From Serinus canaria (Eukaryota; Chordata; Aves; Passeriformes; Fringillidae): a stretch of 64,000 nt of DNA. The position numbers and the translations under genes are program-made. Positions 31,901 through 44,300 of the stretch are shown in pieces. The DNA lies in NCBI RefSeq assembly GCF_022539315.1, contig NC_066338.1:1488001-1552000 (forward strand), given 5' to 3'. How positions within the stretch are numbered: the stretch's first letter is position 1; each line of letters opens with the position of its first letter. Under the pieces are notes generated by a model that worked only from the letters and a program-made list of their open reading frames with translations, ran no database searches and was not told where the DNA came from.

Positions 31901-34288
31901 GACCAAGCTGACAACAGTGCCAACTCTGGCCGGTTTGAGAGTGCCAAGTACGTCCTGCAAACTGACTCCTAGAACTAGGGTTGGTGAGTTTTCCAAACCT
32001 AGGAAATGGGGCAAAGATATTGTTCTAGGGCTTGTGGCTCAGAGCAGCCTTCTGGCTCCTAAAATTCTGCATTGCGCAGGATGCCTCCCAGGACTAAGCT
32101 GGCACCAGTGCCAATTAGGGCTGGATTGAGAGTGATAAGTACCTCCTGCAAACTGACTCCTGTACCAGGGTTGGTGAGTCTTGTTTCCAAGGATAACAGG
32201 CAGCGTTGCGTTGGTGTTCCAGTGCTTGTGGCTCGGAGCAGCCTTCTGGCTCCTAAAATTCCGCATTGCTGCAGGATGCCTCCCAGACCCAGCTGGCACC
32301 AGTGCCAACTCTGGCTGGTTTGAGAGTGCCAAGTACCTCCTGCAAACTGACCCTAGAACTAGGTTGGTGAGTTGTTCCAAACCTGGGAAATGGGCAAAGA
32401 TTTTTGTTCCAGGGCCTGTGGCTCGGAGCAGCCTTCTGGCTCCTAAAATTCCGCATTGCGCAGGATGCCTCCAGGACCAAGCTGGCACCAGTGCCAACTT
32501 GGGCTGGTTTGAGAGTGCCAAGTACCTCCTGCAATCTGACACCATGAACCAGTGTTAGTGAGCTTTGTTTCCAGGGAAAGGGCCAGCATTAGTGATACAG
32601 GGCCTGTGGCTCAGAGCAGCCTTCTGGCTCCTAAAATTCCGCATTGTGCAGGATGCCTCCCAGGACCAAGCTGGCACCAGTGCAATCTTCGGCTGGTTTG
32701 AGAGTGCCAAGTACCTCCTGCAAACTGACCCCTAGAACCAGGGTTGGTGAGTCTTGTTTCTCCACGAAAACGGGCGGTGTTGGTGTTCCAGGGCCTGTGG
32801 CTCGGAGCAGCCTTCTGGCTCAAAAAATTCCGCATTGCGCAGGATGCCTCCCAGACGCAAGCTGGCACCAGTGCCAATTCGGGCAGGTTTGAGAGTGCCA
32901 AGTACCTCCTGCAATCTGAAACCTAGAACCAGGGTTGGTGAGCTATGTTTCCAGGGAAAAGGGGCAGCAGTTGTTGTTCCAGGCTTGTGGCTCGGAGCAG
33001 CCTACTCTCTCCTAAAATTCCGCATTGCGCAGGATGCCTCCCAGACCAAGCTGGCACAGTGCCAACTTGGGCTGGTTTGAGAGTGCCAAGTACCTCCTGC
33101 AAACTGACCCTAGAACTAGGGTTGGTGAGTTTTTCAAACTGGAAATGGGGCAAGTTTTTGTTCCAGGGCTTGTGGCTCAGAGCAGCCTTCTGGCTCCTAA
33201 AATTCCGCATTGCGCAGGATGCCTCCCAGGACCAAGCTGGCACCAGTGCCAAGTTAGGCTGGTTTGAGAGTGCCAAGTACCTCCTGCAAACTGACACCAG
33301 AACCAGGGTTGGTGAGTCTTGTTCTCCAGGGAAAAGGGGCAGCGTTGGTGTTCCAGGGCTTGTGGCTCAGAGCAGCCTTCTGGCTCCTAAAATTCCGCAT
33401 TGCGCAGGATGCCTCCCAGGACCAAGCTGGCACCAGTGCCAACTTGGGCTGGTTTGAGAGTGCCAAGTACCTCCTTCAATCTGAAACCTAGAACCAGGGT
33501 TGGTGAGCTATGTTTCCAGGGAAAAGGGGCAGCTTTTTTAGTTCCAGGACCTGTGGCTCGGAGCAGTCTACTCTCTCCTAAAATTCCGCATTGTGCTGGA
33601 TGCCTCCTAGACCCAAGCTGGCAGCAGTGCCAACTTGGGCTAGTTTTAGAGTGCCAAGTACCTCCTGCAAACTGACTCCTAGAACTAGGGTTGGTGAGTT
33701 TTCCAAACCTGGGAAATGGGGCAAAGATTTTGTTCCAGAGCCTGTGGCTCAGAGCAGCATTCTGGCTCCTAAAATTCTGCATTGCGCAGGATGCCTCCCA
33801 GGCCCAAGCTGGCACCAGTGCCAACTCTGGCTGGTTTGAGAGTGCCAAGTACCTCCTGCAAACTTACACCATGCACCTGGGTTGGTGGGTCTTGTTTCCA
33901 GGGAAAACGGGAAGCGTTGCTTTGTATTCCAGGGCTTGTGGCTTGGAGCAGCCTTCTGACTCCTTAAATTCTGCATTGTGCAGGATGCCTTCCAGGACCA
34001 AGCTGGCACCAGTGGAAACTTGGGTTGGTTTGAGAGTGCCAAGTACCTCCTGCAATCTGACACCATGGACCAGGGTTAGTGAGTCTTGTTTCCTGGGAAA
34101 AGGGAAGCATTGGTGTTCCAGGGCCAGTGGCTTGGAGCAACCTTCTGGCTCAAAAAATTCCGCATTGCGCAGGACGCCTCCAGAGGCAAGCTGGCACCAG
34201 TGCCAACTTGATCTGGTTTGAGAGTGCCAAGTACCTCCTGCAATCTTACACCATGAACCAGGGCTTAGTGAGCTTTGTTTCCAGGAAA
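13982..34288 (+). repeat. 189-bp satellite array, forward, about 107 monomers, multi-subfamily
   Basis: Monomers of about 186-192 bp are repeated head to tail throughout. A typical unit runs GATGCCTCCCAGGACC, AAGCTGGCACCAGTGCC, TGGTTTGAGAGTGCCAAG, TACCTCCTGCAAACTGAC, AGAACCAGGGTTGGTGAG, a variable G/A-rich segment, TTCCAGGGCCTGTGGCTC, then CTAAAATTCCGCATTGCGCAG. Most divergence between subfamilies lies in the segment after GGTGAG (TCTTGTTTCC, TTTTCCAAACC, CTATGTTTCC or TCTTGTTTCTTCAGG types) and at CTGGCTCC versus CTACTCTCTCC versus TCAAAAAA. The region at 13982-16700 and parts of 29600-33300 carry many one-base deletions in GG/CC runs. The reading frames on both strands are by-products of the period. 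Confidence 0.97.
16754..32700 (+). repeat. Degenerate higher-order repeat block, about 3.05-3.43 kb units
   Basis: A rare monomer variant containing ATTGAATGGGGCAGC starts at 16754, 20001, 23050, 26101 and 29532. The spacings are 3247, 3049, 3051 and 3431 bp, that is 17, 16, 16 and 18 monomers. A second variant containing AAGGATAACAGGCAG lies at 19235, 20572, 22674, 26670, 28767 and 32189. It sits about 570 bp after the first marker in two units and about 2.48-2.67 kb after it in four. Distances of 6093-6100 bp link 20001/26101, 20572/26670 and 22674/28767. Distances of 6295-6296 bp link 17727/24023 (TTCCCGGG variant) and 18375/24670 (CAAACTGG variant). So units of 16-18 monomers are nested in a period of about 6.1-6.3 kb, with gain or loss of whole monomers. 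Confidence 0.85.
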
Positions 34289-34788
34289 NNNNNNNNNNNN
34301 NNNNNNNNNNNNNNNNNNNNNNNNNNNNNNNNNNNNNNNNNNNNNNNNNNNNNNNNNNNNNNNNNNNNNNNNNNNNNNNNNNNNNNNNNNNNNNNNNNNN
34401 NNNNNNNNNNNNNNNNNNNNNNNNNNNNNNNNNNNNNNNNNNNNNNNNNNNNNNNNNNNNNNNNNNNNNNNNNNNNNNNNNNNNNNNNNNNNNNNNNNNN
34501 NNNNNNNNNNNNNNNNNNNNNNNNNNNNNNNNNNNNNNNNNNNNNNNNNNNNNNNNNNNNNNNNNNNNNNNNNNNNNNNNNNNNNNNNNNNNNNNNNNNN
34601 NNNNNNNNNNNNNNNNNNNNNNNNNNNNNNNNNNNNNNNNNNNNNNNNNNNNNNNNNNNNNNNNNNNNNNNNNNNNNNNNNNNNNNNNNNNNNNNNNNNN
34701 NNNNNNNNNNNNNNNNNNNNNNNNNNNNNNNNNNNNNNNNNNNNNNNNNNNNNNNNNNNNNNNNNNNNNNNNNNNNNNNNNNNNNNNN
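34289..34788. other. Assembly gap, 500 N
   Basis: Exactly 500 N. The left flank is forward 189-bp satellite cut inside a monomer (after TTTCCAGGAAA), and the right flank is the 483-bp satellite in minus orientation. The transition between the two satellites on this side is therefore unobserved, and the adjacency is only as good as the scaffolding. Confidence 1.
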
Positions 34789-35366
34789 GCTGTGCGCTCC
34801 GGACCGCGGCTTCTGCCGAAAGACGCTGGGAACCGGCACCTACCTTCGGCCAGTTGCGGTAACCCGTCTTCTGCGGCTCTTGGCGCCTACATCTTAGCGA
34901 AAAAGCTTTTCCAGGCTTTCTCTCAAGAAAAAACTGTGCCAGCACAGGAAGAATCCCCGGACGTGTTTTCATAAAGCTGGTCGAATTCCTATCAGCTCCA
35001 AGGCAAAAAGAAAAAGTAAGATTCCCCACGGAGTACTTCAAATACCTTAGAAATGTGCAAAGACAATTTGTCCAAGAACATTTTCCCTTCGTATGTTAAA
35101 GGAAGCTTAAATGTCTGGAAAGTGATTAGTTCTGGTCCTGGCTCAGTTTGAGAGCTGTGCACTCAATCCCGGTGCTTTGCGCTTTCGTTTAACGCGTCTC
35201 AGCATTAGCCGACCTCTCCGTTGCCGGAGGCGAAGAAGCGGCTTTTTGGCGCACAAGGCATTGTGCCGGTGGCGGTGCGCTCCGGACCGCAGCTTCTGCC
35301 GAAAGACGCCGGGAACCGGCACGTTCCTTCGGCCAGTTGTGGTAACCCGTCTTCTGCGGCTCTTGC
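34789..35366 (-). repeat. Inverted fragment of the 483-bp satellite, about 1.2 copies
   Basis: This is the reverse complement of the repeat at 1-2959: CTTCTGCCGAAAGACG, CAGTTGCGGTAACCCG and CTTAGCGAAAAAGC are all present. The word TGCGCTCCGG recurs at 34793 and 35276, a spacing of 483 bp that confirms the same period. It ends at the CTCTTGC word, where the next base starts 189-bp satellite. It shows that the 483-bp family occurs at more than one place and in both orientations relative to the window. Confidence 0.93.
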
Positions 35367-38300
35367 ATTGCGCAGGACGCCTCCAAGAGGCAAGCTGGCA
35401 CCCGTGCAAACTTGGGCTGGTTTGAGAGTGCAAAGTACCTCCTGCAAACTCAATTTAAGAACCGGAGTTGGTGAGTCTTGATTCCAGGGAAAACGGGGAG
35501 CGTTGGTACTCCAGGGTGTGTGTCTCGGAGAAGCCGTCTGCCTCCTAAAATTCCGCATTGCGCAAGATGCCTTCCAGGACCAACCTGGAACCACTGCCAA
35601 CTTGGGCTGGTTTGACAGTGCCAAGTACCTCCTGCAAAGTGACTCCTGGAACAAGGGTTGGTGAGTTTTACAAACCTGGGAAATGGGGCAAATATTTTGT
35701 TCCAGGGCCAGAGGCTCAGAGCAGCCTTCTGGCTCCTAAAATTCCGCATTGCGCAGGATGCCTCCTAGGACCAAGCTGGCACCAGTGCCATCCTTGGCTG
35801 GTTTGAGCGTGCCAAGTACCTCCTGCAAACGGACACCATGAACCAGGGTTGGTGAGTCTTGTTTCCAAGGAAAACGGGCAGCGTTGCGTTGGTGTTCCAG
35901 GGCTTGTGGCTCGGAGCAGCCTTCTGGCTCCTAAAATTCCACATTTTGCAGGATGCCTTCCAGGACTAAGCTGGCACCAGTGGAAACTCGGGCTGGTTTG
36001 AGAGTGCCAAGTACATTCCCAATCTGACACTATGAACCAGGGTTAGTGAGCTTTGTTTCCAGGGAAAGGGGCAGCATTGGTGATCCAGGGCCTGTGGCTC
36101 GGAGCAGCCTTCTGGCTCATAAAATTCCGCATTGCGCAGGATGCCTCCTAGGACCAAGCTGGCACCAGTGCCAATTTGGGCTGGTTTGAGAGTGCCAAGT
36201 ACCTCCTGCAAACTAACCACTAGAACCAGAGTTGGTGAGTTTGTTTCCAGGGAAAAGGGGCAGTGTTGGTGTTCCAGGGCCTGTGGCTCAGAGCAGCCTT
36301 CTGGTTCAAAAATTTCCGCATTGCGCAGGATGCCTCCTAGGACCAAGCTGGCACCAGTGCCAATTTGGGCTGGTTTGAGAGTGCCAAGTACCTCCTGCAA
36401 ACTGACACCTAGAACTAGGGTTGGTGAGTTTTGCAACCTGGGAAAAGGGGCAGAGTTTTGTTCCAGGGCCTGTGGCTCAGAGCAGCCTTCTGGCTCCTAA
36501 AATTCGCATTGCGCAGGATGCCTCCCAGACCAAGCTGGCACCAGTGCCAACTTGGGCTGGTTTGAGAGTGCCAAGTACCTCCTGCAAACTGACACCATGA
36601 ACCAGGGTTGGTGAGTCTTGTTTCCAGGGAAAAGGGCAGCGTTGTTGTGTTCCAGGGCTTGTGGCTCAGAGCAGCCTTCTGGCTCCTAAAATTCCGCATT
36701 GCGCAGGATGCCTCCCAGGACCAAGCTGGCACCAGTGCCAACTTGGGCTGGTTTGAGAGTGCCAAGTACCTCCTGCAAACTGACACCATGAACCAGGGTT
36801 GGTGAGTCTTGTTTCCAGGGAAAAGGGCAGCGTTGTTGTTCCAGGGCCTGTGGCTCAGAGCAGCCTTCTGGCTCCTAAAATTCCGCATTGCGCAGGATGC
36901 CTCCCAGGACCAAGCTGGCACCAGTGCCAACTTGGCTGGTTTGAGAGTGCCAAGTACCTCCTGCAAACTGACACCTAGAACTAGGGTTGGTGAGTTTTCT
37001 ACCAGGGAAAGGGGCAGGTTTTTGTTCCAGGGCCTGTGGCTCAGAGCAGCCTTCTGGCTCCTAAAATTCCGCATTGCGCAGGATGCCTCCCAGGACCAAG
37101 CTGGCACCAGTGCCAACTTGGGCTGGTTTGAGAGTGCCAAGTACCTCCTGCAAACTGACACCTAGAACCAGGGTTGGTGAGCTTGTTTCCAGGGAAAAGG
37201 GGCAGCGTTGTTGTTCCAGGGCCTGTGGCTCGGAGCAGCCTTCTGGCTCCTAAAATTCCGCATTGCGCAGGATGCCTCCCAGGACCAAGCTGGCACCAGT
37301 GCCAACTTGGGCTGGTTTGAGAGTGCCAAGTACCTCCTGCAAACTGACACCTAGAACCAGGGTTGGTGAGTCTTGTTTCCAGGAAAAGGGGCAGTGTTGG
37401 TGTTCCAGGGCCTGTGGCTCAGAGCAGCCTTCTGGCTCCTAAAATTCCGCATTGCGCAGGATGCCTCCCAGGACCAAGCTGGCACCAGTGCCAACTTGGG
37501 CTGGTTTGAGAGTGCCAAGTACCTCCTGCAAACTGACACCATGAACCAGGGTTGGTGAGTCTTGTTTCCAGGGAAAAGGGGCAGTTGTTGGTGTTCCAGG
37601 GCCTGTGGCTCGGAGCAGCCTTCTGGCTCCTAAAATTCCGCATATCGCAGGATGCCTCCCAGGACCAAGCTGGCACCAGTGCCAACTTGGGCTGGTTTGA
37701 GAGTGCCAAGTACCTCCTGCAAACTGACACCTAGAACCAGGGTTGGTGAGTCTTGTTTCCAGGGAAAAGGGGCAGCGTTGGTGTTCCAGGGCTGTGGCTC
37801 GGAGCAGCCTTCTGGCTCCTAAAATTCCGCATATCGCAGGATGCCTCCCAGGACCAAGCTGGCACCAGTGCCAACTTGGGCTGGTTTGAGAGTGCCAAGT
37901 ACCTCCTGCAAACTGACACCATGAACCAGGGTTGGTGAGTCTTGTTTCCAGGGAAAAGGGGCAGCGTTGTTGTTCCAGGGCTGTGGCTCGGAGCAGCCTT
38001 CTGGCTCCTAAAATTCCGCATTGCGCAGGATGCCTCCCAGGACCAAGCTGGCACCAGTGCCAACTTGGGCTGGTTTGAGAGTGCCAAGTACCTCCTGCAA
38101 ACTGACACCTAGAACCAGGGTTGGTGAGTCTTGTTTCCAGGGAAAAGGGGCAGGTTTGTGTTCCAGGCCTGTGGCTCAGAGCAGCCTTCTGGCTTTTAAA
38201 ATTCCGCATATCGCAGGATGCCTCCCAGGACCAAGCTGGAACCAGTGCCAACTTGGGCTGGTTTGAGAGTGCCAAGTACCTCCTGCAAACTGACACCATG

Positions 38301-41300
38301 AACTAGGGTTGGTGAGTTTGTTTTCCCAGGGAAAAGGGGCTGATTTTGTGTTCTAGGGCCTGTGGCTCAGAGCAGCCTTCTGGCTCCTAAAATTCCGCAT
38401 ATCGCAGGATGCCTCCCAGGACCAAGCTGGCACCAGTGCCAACTTGGGCTGGTTTGAGAGTGCCAAGTACCTCCTGAAAACTGACACCATGAACCAGGGT
38501 TGGTGAGTCTTGTTTCCAGGGAAAAGGGGCAGCATTGTTGTTCCAGGGCCTGTGGCTCGGAGCAGCCTTCTGGCTCCTAAAATTCCGCATTGCGCAGGAT
38601 GCCTCCCAGGACCAAGCTGGCACCAGTGCCAACTTGGGCTGGTTTGAGAGTGCCAAGTACCTCCTGCAAACTGACACCTAGAACCAGGGTTGGTGAGCTT
38701 GTTTCCAGGGAAAAGGGGCAGCGTTTGTTGTTCCAGGGCCTGTGGCTCAGAGCAGCCTTCTGGCTCCTAAAATTCCGCATTGCGCAGGATGCCTCCCAGG
38801 ACCAAGCTGGCACCAGTGCCAACTTGGGCTGGTTTGAGAGTGCCAAGTACCTCCTGCAAACTGACACCTAGAACCAGGGTTGGTGAGTCTTGTTTCCAGG
38901 GAAAAGGGCAGCGTTGTTGTGTTCCAGGGCCTGTGGCTCAGAGCAGCCTTCTGGCTCCTAAAATTCCGCATTGCGCAGGATGCCTCCCAGGACCAAGCTG
39001 GCACCAGTGCCAACTTGGGCTGGTTTGAGAGTGCCAAGTACCTCCTGCAAACTGACACCATGAACCAGGGTTGGTGAGTCTTGTTTCCAGGGAAAAGGGG
39101 CAGCGTTTGTGTTCCAGGGCCTGTGGCTCGGAGCAGCCTTCTGGCTCCTAAAATTCCGCATTGTGCAGGATGCCTCCCAGGACCAAGCTGGCACCAGTGC
39201 CAACTTGGGCTGGTTTGAGAGTGCCAAGTACCTCCTGCAAACTGACACCATAGAACCAGGGTTGGTGAGCTTGTTTCCAGGGAAAAGGGGCAGCGTTGTG
39301 TGTTCCAGGGCCTGTGGCTCAGAGCAGCCTTCTGGCTCCTAAAATTCCGCATTGCGCAGGATGCCTCCCAGGACCAAGCTGGCACCAGTGCCAACTTGGG
39401 CTGGTTTGAGAGTGCCAAGTACCTCCTGCAAACTGACACCTAGAACCAGGGTTGGTGAGTCTTGTTTCCAGGGAAAAGGGCAGGTGTTGGTGTTCCAGGG
39501 CCTGTGGCTCGGAGCAGCCTTCTGGCTCCTAAAATTCCGCATTGCGCAGGATGCCTCCCAGGACCAAGCTGGCACCAGTGCCAACTTGGGCTGGTTTGAG
39601 AGTGCCAAGTACCTCCTGCAAACTGACACCTAGAACCAGGGTTGGTGAGTTGTTTCCAGGGAAAAGGGGCAGCGTTTTTGTTCCAGGGCCTGTGGCTCAG
39701 AGCAGCCTTCTGGCTCCTAAAATTCCGCATTGCGCAGGATGCCTCCCAGGACCAAGCTGGCACCAGTGCCAACTCTGGCTGGTTTGAGAGTGCCAAGTAC
39801 CTCCTGCAAACTGACACCTAGAACCAGGGTTGGTGAGTTTGTTCTCCAGGGAAAAGGGCAGTTTTGTGTTCCAGGGCCTGTGGCTCAGAGCAGCCTTCTG
39901 GCTCCTAAAATTCCGCATTGCGCAGGATGCCTCCCAGGACCAAGCTGGCACCAGTGCCAACTTGGGCTGGTTTGAGAGTGCCAAGTACCTCCTGCAAACT
40001 GACACCATAGAACCAGGGTTGGTGAGTCTTGTTTCCAGGGAAAAGGGCAGCGTTTGGTGTTCCAGGGCCTGTGGCTCAGAGCAGCCTTCTGGCTCCTAAA
40101 ATTCCGCATTGCGCAGGATGCCTCCCAGGACCAAGCTGGCACCAGTGCCAACTTGGGCTGGTTTGAGAGTGCCAAGTACCTCCTGCAAACTGACACCTAG
40201 AACCAGGGTTGGTGAGTCTTGTTTCCAGGGAAAAGGGGCAGTGTTGGTGTTCCAGGGCCTGTGGCTCAGAGCAGCCTTCTGGCTCCTAAAATTCCGCATT
40301 GCGCAGGATGCCTCCCAGGACCAAGCTGGCACCAGTGCCAACTCTGGCTGGTTTGAGAGTGCCAAGTACCTCCTGCAAACTGACACCTAGAACCAGGGTT
40401 GGTGAGTCTTGTTTCCAGGGAAAACGGGCAGCGTTGCGTTGGTGTTCCAGGGCTTGTGGCTCGGAGCAGCCTTCTGGCTCCTAAAATTCCGCATTGCGCA
40501 GGATGCCTCCCAGGACCAAGCTGGCACCAGTGCCAACTTGGGCTGGTTTGAGAGTGCCAAGTACCTCCTGCAAACTGACACCTAGAACCAGGGTTGGTGA
40601 GTCTTGTTTCCAGGGAAAAGGGGCAGCGTTGGTTGTTCCAGGGCCTGTGGCTCTGAGTAGCCTTCTGGCTCCAAAATTCCGCATTGCGCAGGATGCCTCC
40701 AAGGACCAAGCTGGCACCAGTGCCCACTTGGGCAGGTTTGAGAGTGCCAAGTACCTCCTGAAAACTGACACCATGAACCAGGGTTGGGGAGTGTTGTTTC
40801 CAGGGAAAAGGACATCATTGATTTTCCAGGGCCTGTGGCTCAGAGCAGCCTTCTGGCTCACAAAATTCCACATTGCACAGGACGCCTCCCAGAGGCAAGC
40901 TGGCACCAGTGTCAACTTGGGCTGGTTTGAGAGTGCCAAGTACCTCCTGCAAACTGACCCCTAGAAACAGGGTTGGTGAGTCTTGTTTCTCCAGGAAAAC
41001 GGGCGGTGTTAGTGTTCCAGGGCCTGTGGCTCGGAGCAGCCTTCTGGCTCCTAAAATTCCGCATTGCGCAGGATGCCTCCCAGGACCAAGCTGGGACCAG
41101 TGCCAACTTGGGCTGGTTTGAGAGTGCCAAGTACCTCCTGAAAACTCTCTCCATGGACCTGGCTTGGTGAGATTTGCTTGCCTGGGAAAAGGGGCAGCGT
41201 TTTGTTCCTGGGCATGTGGCTCAGAGCAGCTTTCTGGCTCCTAAAATTCCGCATCACGCAGGACCCCTTCCGAAACCAAGCTGGGACCAGTGCCAACTTG

Positions 41301-44300
41301 GGCTGGTTTGAGAGTGCCAAGTACCTCCTGCAAACTGACACCTAGAACCAGGGTTGGTGAGCTTGTTTCCAGGGAAAAGGGGCAGCGTTGTTGTTCCAGG
41401 GCCTGTGGCTCGGAGCAGCCTTCTGGCTCCTAAAATTCCGCATTGCGCAGGATGCCTCCCAGGACCAAGCTGGCACCAGTGCCAACTTGGGCTGGTTTGA
41501 GAGTGCCAAGTACCTCCTGAAAACTCTCTCCATGGACCTGGCTTGGTGAGATTTGCTTGCCTGGGAAAAGGGGCAGAGTTTTTGTTCCAGGGCCTGTGGC
41601 TCAGAGCAGCTTTCTGGCTCCTAACATTCCGCATTGCACACGATGCCTCCCAGGACCAAACTGAAACCATTGCCAAGTCAGGCTGGTTTTAGAGTGCCAA
41701 GTACCTCCTGCAAACTGACACCATGAACCAGGGTTGGTGAGCTTGTTTCCAGGGAAAGGGGCAGCGTTGTTGTTCCAGGGCCTGTGGCTCAGAGCAGCCT
41801 TCTGGCTCCTAAAATTCCGCATTGCGCAGGATGCCTCCCAGGACCAAGCTGGCACCAGTGCCAACTTGGGCTGGTTTGAGAGTGCCAAGTACCTCCTGCA
41901 AACTGACACCTAGAACCAGGGTTGGTGAGTCTTGTTTCCAGGGAAAAGGGCAGTGTTGGTGTTCCAGGGCCTGTGGCTCGGAGCAGCCTTCTGGCTCCTA
42001 AAATTCCGCATTGCGCAGGATGCCTCCCAGGACCAAGCTGGCACCAGTGCCAACTTGGGCTGGTTTGAGAGTGCCAAGTACCTCCTGCAAACTGACACCA
42101 TGAACCAGGGTTGGTGAGTCTTGTTTCCTGGGAAAAGGGCAGCATTGTTGTTCCAGGGCCTGTGGCTCGGAGCAGCCTTCTGGCTCCAAAAATTCCGCAT
42201 TGGGCAGGATGCCTCCCAGGACCAAGCTGGCACCAGTGCCAACTTGGGCTGGTTTGAGAGTGCCAAGTACCTCCTGCAAACTGACACCTAGAACCAGGGT
42301 TGGTGAGCTTGTTTCCAGGGAAAAGGGGCAGCGTTGTTGTTCCAGGGCCTGTGGCTCAGAGCAGCCTTCTGGCTCCTAAAATTCCGCATTGCGCAGGATG
42401 CCTCCCAGGACCAAGCTGGCACCAGTGCCAACTTGGGCTGGTTTGAGAGTGCCAAGTACCTCCTGCAAACTGACACCTAGAACCAGGGTTGGTGAGTCTT
42501 GTTTCCAGGGAAAAGGGGCAGTGTTGGTGTTCCAGGGCCTGTGGCTCGGAGCAGCCTTCTGGCTCCTAAAATTCCGCATTGCGCAGGATGCCTCCAAGGA
42601 CCAAGCTGGCACCAGTGCCAACTTGGGCTGGTTTGAGAGTGCCAAGTACCTCCTGCAATCTGAAACCTAGAACCAGGGTTGGTGAGCTATGTTTCCAGGG
42701 AAAAGGGGCAGCGTTGGTTGTTCCAGGGCCTGTGGCTCGGAGCAGCCTTCTGGCTCCTGAAATTCCGCATTGCGCAGGTTGACTCCCAGACCCAAGCTGG
42801 CACCAGTGCCAACATGGGCTTGTTTGTGAGTTCCAAGTACCTCCTGCAAACTGACCCCTTGATCCAGGGTTGGTGCGTCTTGTTTCTCCAGGAAAACGGG
42901 CAGTGTTGGTGTTCCAGGGCCTGTGGCTCAGAGCAGCCTTCTGGCTCCTAAAATTCCGCATTGCGCAGGTTGACTCCCAGACCCAAGCTGGCACCAGTGC
43001 CCACTTGGGCTGGTTTGAGAGTGCAAAGTAACTCCTGCAATCTGAAACCTAGAACCAGGGTTGGTGAGCTATGTTTCCAGGGAAAAGGGGCAGCGTTGTA
43101 GTTTCAGGGCCTGCGGCTTGGAGCATCCTACTCTCTCCTAAAATTCTGCATTGCACAGGATGCCTCCCAGACCCAAGCTGGCACCAGTGCCAACTTCGGC
43201 TTGTTTGAGAGTGCCAAGTACCTCCTGCAAACTGACTCCTAGAACTAGGGTTGGTGAGTTTTCCTACCTGGGAAATGGGGCAAAGATTTTGTTCCAGGGC
43301 TTGAGGCACAGATCAGCATTCTGGCTCCTAAAATTCTGCATTGCGCAGGATGCCTCCCAGGCCCAAGCTGGCACCAGTGCCATCTCTGGCTGGATTGAGA
43401 GTGCTAAGTACCTCCTGCAAACTGACACCTAGAACCAGAGTTGGTGAGTCTTGTTTCCATGGAAAACGGGCAGTTTTGTGTTCCAGGGCTTGTGGCTCAG
43501 AGCAGCCTTCTGGCTCCTAAAATTCCGCATTGCGCAGGAGGCCTCCCAGGACCAAGCTGGCACCAGTGCCAACTTGGGCTGGATTGAGAGTGCTAAGTAC
43601 CTCCTGCAAACTGACACCTAGAACCAGAGTTGGTGAGTCTTGTTTCCATGGAAAACGGGCAGCGTTGCGTTGGTGTTCCAGGGCCTGTGGCTCGGAGCAG
43701 CCTTCTGGCTCCTAAAATTCCGCATTGCGCAGGATGCCTCCCAGGACCAAGCTGGCACCAGTGCCAACTTGGGCTGGTTTGAGAGTGCCAAGTACCTCCT
43801 GCAAACTGACACCTAGAACCAGGGTTGGTGAGTCTTGTTTCCAGGGAAAAGGGGCAGTTTGGTGTTCCAGGGCCTGTGGCTCAGAGCAGCCTTCTGGCTC
43901 AAAAAATTCCGCATTGCGCAGGATGCCTCCCAGGACCAAGCTGGCACCAGTGCCAACTTGGGCTGGTTTGAGAGTGCCAAGTACCTCCTGCAAACTGACA
44001 CCTAGAACCAGGGTTGGTGAGCTTGTTTCCAGGGAAAAGGGGCAGCGTTGTTGTTCCAGGGCCTGTGGCTCGGAGCAGCCTTCTGGCTCCTAAAATTCCG
44101 CATTGCGCAGGATGCCTCCCAGGACCAAGCTGGCACCAGTGCCAACTTGGGCTGGTTTGAGAGTGCCAAGTACCTCCTGCAAACTGACTCCTAGAACCAG
44201 GGTTGGTGAGCTTGTTCCAACCTGGGAAATGGGGCAAGATTTTGTTCCAGGGCTTGTGGCTCAGAGCAGCCTTCTGGCTCCTAAAATTCCGCATTGCGCA

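Noticed and set aside
37439..38299. 286-codon minus-strand open frame with repeated SWHWCQLGPGRHPAQCGILGARRLL-type blocks
   Set aside because: The repeat block equals one satellite monomer. Frames are open on both strands and break at random indels, and there is no start context or consistent end.
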